This document shows positions 59,801-64,000 of a stretch of 64,000 bases of DNA, piece by piece; the first letter of the stretch is position 1; every line of letters starts with the position of its first letter. The notes beneath the pieces were generated by a model. The model was not told the DNA's origin, searched no databases, and was given only the letters and a program-made list of their open reading frames with translations. The position numbers and the translations under genes were made by a program. This DNA is from Dama dama (taxonomy: Eukaryota; Chordata; Mammalia; Artiodactyla; Cervidae). The stretch covers positions 620,001 through 684,000 of the forward strand of contig NW_026870888.1 in assembly GCF_033118175.1 (NCBI RefSeq). Direction: 5' to 3'.

Positions 59801-62800
59801 TGTCTCAAGTCTAGAGGGATCCTGAGGTCACTGGAGCAACACGAAAGGGCTCCGTGGACCCCAAATCAATTCGAGATGAGAGCTTAGTCCCTGGCTTCGA
59901 CTTAAGAGGAAAACCAACTTTCCACAAGCACCTCAAGAGGAGGCTTCTCTCAGCTACAGGTATGTGAGAGGGACCCTGAGTTTGTGGCCTCAAGTGGAAT
60001 GGACACCGAGATGCTCTGACTCGAAGTAAGGCCGGATATCCCTGCAGTGAATTGAATGCAAGCTCGTCTTGCATCTCCCAAGACGAAGGGATGTCTGAAT
60101 CCCCTGTGGAGACCACAGAGAAAGACCTAGTTCCCCGCCTCATCGAGACCGGAGGCCTCACATCCTTTGAAAACTCGAGAGGTCCGCAGAGATCAATGCT
60201 TCCAAAGGAGACGATACCTGACGCCTCTTGAAAATAGATAGGAGTCCCAGGATCCCTGTGGCACGTGGAAAGGGACCCTGGGTCTCCCGCCTCACGTTGA
60301 GACGCGTCCCAATTGCCATGCCAAGACTCGAGGAGAATCCCGAGGTGTCCTTCGCACCTAGGAAGGATTCCTGACGTCGCTGAACAAACACGTGTCTGGA
60401 AGGGCCCTCCCCGTCGTAACTCGAGAATATACCCCAGGTTCCGGCCGCAACTCGAGAAAAACTATAGGACTTCCCCCTCGCCGCGAGATGAGGCCCGATT
60501 CCCCTGCACTGAGTGCAGAGCAATTCCGTGTTCCACATGAAACGTGAAAGGAGCCTTGATTTCCTTGATGGCACTCCAGAGAAAACCCAAGATCACTGTC
60601 TCAAGTCTAGAGGGATCCTGAGGTCACTGGAGCAAAATGAAAGGGCTCCGTGGACTCCAAATCAACTCGAGATGAGAGCTTAGTCTTGGCTTCGACTCAA
60701 GAGGAATACCAACTTTCCACAAGCACCTCAAGAGGAGGCTTCTCTCAGCTACAGGTATGTGAGAGGGACCCTGAGTTTGTGGCCTTAAGTGGAATGGACA
60801 CCGAGATGCTCTGACTCGATGTAAGGCCGGATATCCCTGCAGTGAATTGAATGCCGCCTCGTCTTGCATCTCCCAAGACGAAGAGATGTCTGAATCCCCT
60901 GTGGAGGCCACAGAGTAAGACCTAGTCCTCCGCCTCATTGCGACCGGAGGCCTCACATCCTTTGAAAACTCGAGAGGTCCGCGGAGATCAATGCTTCCAA
61001 AGGAGACGATGCCTGACTCCTCTTGAAAATGGATAGGAGTCCCAGGATCCCTGTGGCACGTGCAAAGGGACCCTGGGTCTCCCGCCTCACGTGGAGACGC
61101 GTGCCAATTGCCATGCCAAGACTCGAGGAGAATCCCGAGGTGTCCCTCGCACCTAGGCAGGAGTCCTGACGTCGCTGAACAAACACGTGTCTGGAAGGGC
61201 CCCTCCCGTCGTAACTCGAGAATATACCCCAGGTTCCGGCCGCAACTCGAGAAAAACCATAGGACTTCCCCCTCGCCGCGAGATGAGGCCCGATTCCCCT
61301 GCACTGCGTGCAGAGCAATTCCGTGTTCCACATCAAACGTGAAAGGAGCCTTGATTGCCTTGATGGCACTGCAGAGAAAACCCAAGATCACTGTCTCAAG
61401 TCTAGAGGGATCCTGAGGTCACTGGAGCAACACGAAAGGGCTCCGTGGACCCCAAATCAACTCGAGATGAGAGCTTAGTCCTTGGCTTCGACTCAAGAGG
61501 AATACCAACTTTCCACAAGCACCTCAAGAGGAGGCTTCTCTCAGCTACAGGTATGTGAGAGGGACCCTGAGTTTGTGGCCTCAAGTGGAATGGACACCAA
61601 AATGCTCTGACTCAAAGTCAGGCCGGATATCCCTGCAGTGAATTGAATGCAGGCTCGTCTTGCATCTCCCAAGACGAAGGGATGTCTGAATCCCCTGTGG
61701 AGACCACAGAGAAAGACCTAGTCCTCAGCCTTATCACGACCGGAGGCCTCACATCCTTTGAAAACTCGAGAGGTCCATGGAGATCAATGCTTCCAAAGGA
61801 GACGATGCCTGATTCCTCTTGAAAATGGATAGGAGTCCCAGGATACCTGTGGCACGTGGAAAGGGACCGTGGGTCTCCCGCCTCACGTGGAGACGTGTCC
61901 CAATTGCCATGCCAAGACTCTTGGAGAATCCCGAAGTGTCCCTCGCACCTAGGAAGGAGTCCTGACGTCTCTGAACAAACACGTGTCTGGAAGGGCCCTC
62001 CCCGTCGTAACTCGAGAATATACCTCAGGTTCCGGCCGCAACTCGAGAAAAACCATAGGACTTCTCCCTCGCCGCGACCTGAGGCCCGATTCCCCTGCAC
62101 TGCGTGCAGAGCAATTCCGTGTTCCACATCAAAAGTGAAAGGAGCCTTGATTTCCTTGATGGCACTCCAGAGAAAACCCAAGATCACTGTCTCAAGTCTA
62201 GAGGGATCCTGAGGTCATTGGAGCAACATGAAAGGGCTCCGTGGACCCCAAATCAACTGGAGATGAGAGCTTAGTCCCTGGCTTCGACTTAAGAGGAATA
62301 CCAACTTTCCACAAGCACCTCAAGACGAGGCTTCTCTCAGCTACAGGTATGTGAGAGGGACCCTGAGTTTGTGGCCTCAAGTGGAATGGACACCGAGATG
62401 CTCTGACTCGAAGTAAGGCCGGATATCCCTGCAGTGAATTGAATGCAGGCTCGTCTTGCATCTCCCAAGATGAAGGGATGTCTGAATCCCCTGTGGAGAC
62501 CACAGAGAAAGAACTAGTCCTCAGCCTCAACGCGACCGGAGGCCTCACATCCTTTGAAAACTCGAGAGGTCCGCGGAGATCAATGCTTCCAAAGGAGACG
62601 ATGCCTGACGCCTCTTGAAAGTAGATAGGAGTCCCAGGATCCCTGTGGCATGTGGAAAGGTACCCTGGGTCTCCCGCCTCACGTGGAGACGCATCCCAAT
62701 TGCCATGCCAAGACTCGAGGAGAATCCCGAGGTGTCCTTCGCACCTAGGCAGGTGTCCTGACGTCGCTGAACAAACACGTGTCTGGAAAGGCCCTCCCCG

Positions 62801-63779
62801 TCGTAACTCGAGAATATACCCCAGGTTCCGGCCACAACTAGAGAAAAACCATAGGACTGCCCCCTCGCCGCAAGATGAGGTCCGATTCCCCTGCACTGCG
62901 TGCAGAGAAATTCCGTTTTCCACATCTAACGTGAAAGGAGCCTTGATTTCCTTGATGGCACTCCAGAGAAAACCCAAGATCACTGTCTCAAGTCTAGAGG
63001 GATCCTGAGGTCACTGGAGCAACATGAAAGGGCTTCGTGGACCCCAAATCAACTCGAGATGAGAGCTTAGTCCCTGTCTTCAACTCAAGTGGAATACCAA
63101 CTTTCCACAAGCACCTCAAGAGGAGGCTTCTCTCAGCTACAGGTATGTGAGAGGGACCCTGAGTTTGTGGCCTCAAGTGGAATGGACACCGTGATGCTCT
63201 GACTCGAAGTAAGGCCGGATATCCCTGCAGTGAATTGAATGCAGGCTCGTCTTGCATCTCCCAAGATGAAGGGATGTCTGAATCCCCTGTGGAGACCAAG
63301 GAGAAAGACCTAGTTCTCCGCCTCATCGCGACCGGAGGCCTCACATTCTTTGAAAACTCGAGAGGTCCGCGGAGATCAATGCTTCCAAAGGAGACGATGC
63401 CTGACTCCTCTTGAAAATGGATAGGAGTCCCAGGATCCCTGTGGCACGTGGAAAGGGACCCTGGGTTTTCCAATTCACGTGGAGACGCGTCCCAATTTCC
63501 ATGCCAAGACTCGAGGAGAATCCCGAGGTGTCCCTCGCACCTAGGCAGGAGTCCTGACGTCGCTGAACAAACACGTGTCTGGAAGGGCCCTCCCCATCGT
63601 AACTCGAGAATATACCCAAGGGTCCGGCCGCAACTCGAGAAAAACCATGGGACTTCCCCGTCGCCGCGAGATGAGGCCCGATTCCCCTGCACTGCGTGCA
63701 GAGCTATTCCGTGTTCCACATCAAACGGGAAAGGAGCCTTGATTTCCTTGATGGCACTCCAGAGAAAACCCAAGATCAC
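59801..63779. repeat. m76-m80: run sharing CATAGGACT
   Basis: m76, m77, m78 and m79 carry ATAGGACT in place of ATGAGACT in the right half (near 60472, 61260, 62053 and 62850), a change otherwise noted only in m71 (ATAGGACG near 56489). m77 also shares GATTGCCTTGATGGC and CACTGCAGAG with m75. m80 has CCATGGGACTTCC at this place and resembles m1/m4 elsewhere, so the run ends before it. Confidence 0.62.
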
Positions 63780-64000
63780 TGTCTCAAGTCTAGAGGGATC
63801 CTGAGGTCACTGGAGCAACACAAAAAAGCTCCGTGGACCCCAATCAACTCGAGATGAGAGCTTAGTCCCTGGCTTTGACTCAACTGGAATACCAACCTTC
63901 CACAAGCACCTCAAGAGGAGGCTTCTCTCAGCTACAGGTATGTGAGAGGGACCCTGAGTTTGTGGCCTCAAGTGGAATGGACACCGAGATGCTCTGACTC
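63780..64000. repeat. Partial monomer at right window edge (m81)
   Basis: These are the first 221 bases of the next monomer, ending at the GATGCTCTGACTC landmark. One base is missing from the usual CCCCAAATCAACTC run near 63840 (it reads CCCCAATCAACTC). The array runs off the window here as well. Confidence 0.85.

Larger units (their letters stand above)
133..63779. repeat. Phase map of the 80 complete monomers
   Basis: The last base of each monomer is set at the final C of GATCAC (before TGTCTCAAG). Ends m1-m80: 926, 1720, 2516, 3311, 4106, 4903, 5698, 6494, 7290, 8085, 8881, 9677, 10473, 11269, 12064, 12860, 13655, 14451, 15247, 16043, 16837, 17633, 18429, 19225, 20020, 20816, 21611, 22406, 23202, 23998, 24794, 25591, 26387, 27182, 27978, 28774, 29570, 30366, 31162, 31958, 32754, 33549, 34345, 35141, 35937, 36733, 37529, 38324, 39120, 39916, 40712, 41508, 42304, 43099, 43895, 44691, 45487, 46282, 47077, 47873, 48669, 49465, 50261, 51056, 51852, 52647, 53441, 54235, 55028, 55824, 56620, 57415, 58209, 59005, 59800, 60596, 61391, 62187, 62983, 63779. 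Spacing is 796 in most cases, 793-797 overall; the departures are 1-3 bp indels. Other entries use these numbers. The phase point is arbitrary. Confidence 0.93.
1..64000. repeat. Tandem satellite array, ~796-bp monomer (ruminant satellite I-like)
   Basis: The same block recurs head to tail from the first to the last base, always in one orientation, with no interrupting unique sequence or transposon that I can see. Landmarks found in essentially every monomer include GGTATGTGAG, GGATATCCCTGCAG, GGTCCGCGGAGATC and TCTAGAGGGAT. Sites for XhoI, EcoRV, PstI, SacII, BamHI and XbaI therefore recur at the monomer period. The monomer is built of 31-bp subrepeats, an established trait of ruminant satellite I (bovine 1.715 family; sheep, goat and deer satellite I), which is centromeric or pericentromeric. 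That family assignment rests on period, subrepeat length and recalled motif resemblance, not on a search. It is non-coding. Alternatives such as a bacterial repeat protein or a mucin-like minisatellite exon fit poorly because the period is not a multiple of three. Confidence 0.9.
51380..64000. repeat. Domain R: return to 'CAATTG-type' monomers (m65-m81)
   Basis: From 51410 on CTCACATCC returns, from about 51560 CCCAATTGCC, and from about 51990 AAGTAAGG-like and CCCAAGACG-like bases, as in domain L. Lengths vary more here (793-796 bp) because of scattered small deletions, for example in m67, m68, m69 and m73. m80 shares private variants with m1 at the other end of the window (CCCAATTTCCATGCC and CCCCATCGTAAC). 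Confidence 0.75.

Noticed and set aside
1..64000. Bacterial or phage repeat region
   Set aside because: There is no ribosome-binding-site and ORF organisation, and the length, purity and 31-bp substructure match a mammalian satellite.
1..64000. CENP-B box (pattern TTCGNNNNANNCGGG) in the monomer
   Set aside because: I scanned the TTCG and CCCG contexts of the consensus by eye on both strands and saw no match. Rare variant monomers could still hold one, so a pattern search is needed before calling it absent.
1..64000. rRNA, tRNA or other structured RNA genes
   Set aside because: No recognisable conserved RNA motif was seen in any monomer; palindromic CTCGAG and CACGTG sites are too short to indicate RNA structure.
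1..64000. A previously undescribed gene system hidden among the repeats
   Set aside because: Every part of the window aligns to the monomer with only small changes, so there is no room for non-repeat genes. The novelty, if any, lies in the array architecture.

Overview
The whole window is one uninterrupted tandem satellite-DNA array. I see no gene, no RNA gene, no interspersed transposon and no unique sequence. A monomer of about 796 bp (single spacings 793-797 bp, mean 795.6 bp) is repeated head to tail, all in one orientation: 80 complete monomers between 133 and 63779, plus a partial monomer at each edge. Each monomer is itself built of diverged 31-bp subrepeats; nine consecutive units keep exact 31-bp spacing in the monomer I dissected (24408-24686).

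A roughly 0.8-kb monomer made of 31-bp units, rich in CTCGAG and CpG, is the known signature of ruminant centromeric satellite I (the family of the bovine 1.715 satellite and of sheep, goat and deer satellite I). The window therefore most likely comes from the pericentromere or centromere of a ruminant. The 796-bp length fits the 0.8-kb deer or caprine forms better than the 1.4-kb cattle form. I favour a deer, with modest confidence; the species cannot be fixed without a database comparison.

Layout: three sequence domains follow one another. Domain L (1 to about 26.44 kb) and domain R (about 51.4 kb to the end) share one monomer type. Domain M (about 26.45-51.4 kb) carries a linked set of different bases (CCAATGGCC for CCAATTGCC, CTCACGTCC for CTCACATCC, CCCACGACG for CCCAAGACG, AAGGAAGG for AAGTAAGG, CTTCGTCCC for CTTAGTCCC). 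Within the domains there is patchy higher-order structure. A trimer sits at the left edge and dimers at 5.7-8.9 kb. Copies lagged by 4, 5, 9 and 12 monomers lie between 8 and 23 kb. In domain M a six-monomer, 4775-bp unit is present as two apparently identical tandem copies (35070-44744). Several monomers are chimeras whose junctions can be placed within tens of bases, which records unequal exchange or gene conversion.

Many long open frames occur on both strands at the same phase in every monomer (typically about 261 and 138 codons on minus, 118 codons on plus). They are by-products of stop-poor repeat sequence. The monomer length is not a multiple of three, the frames overlap one another on both strands, and there is no start context, intron or gene structure. 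None is annotated as a gene. The biological role, if any, is that of satellite DNA: centromeric or pericentromeric heterochromatin and possible satellite transcripts.
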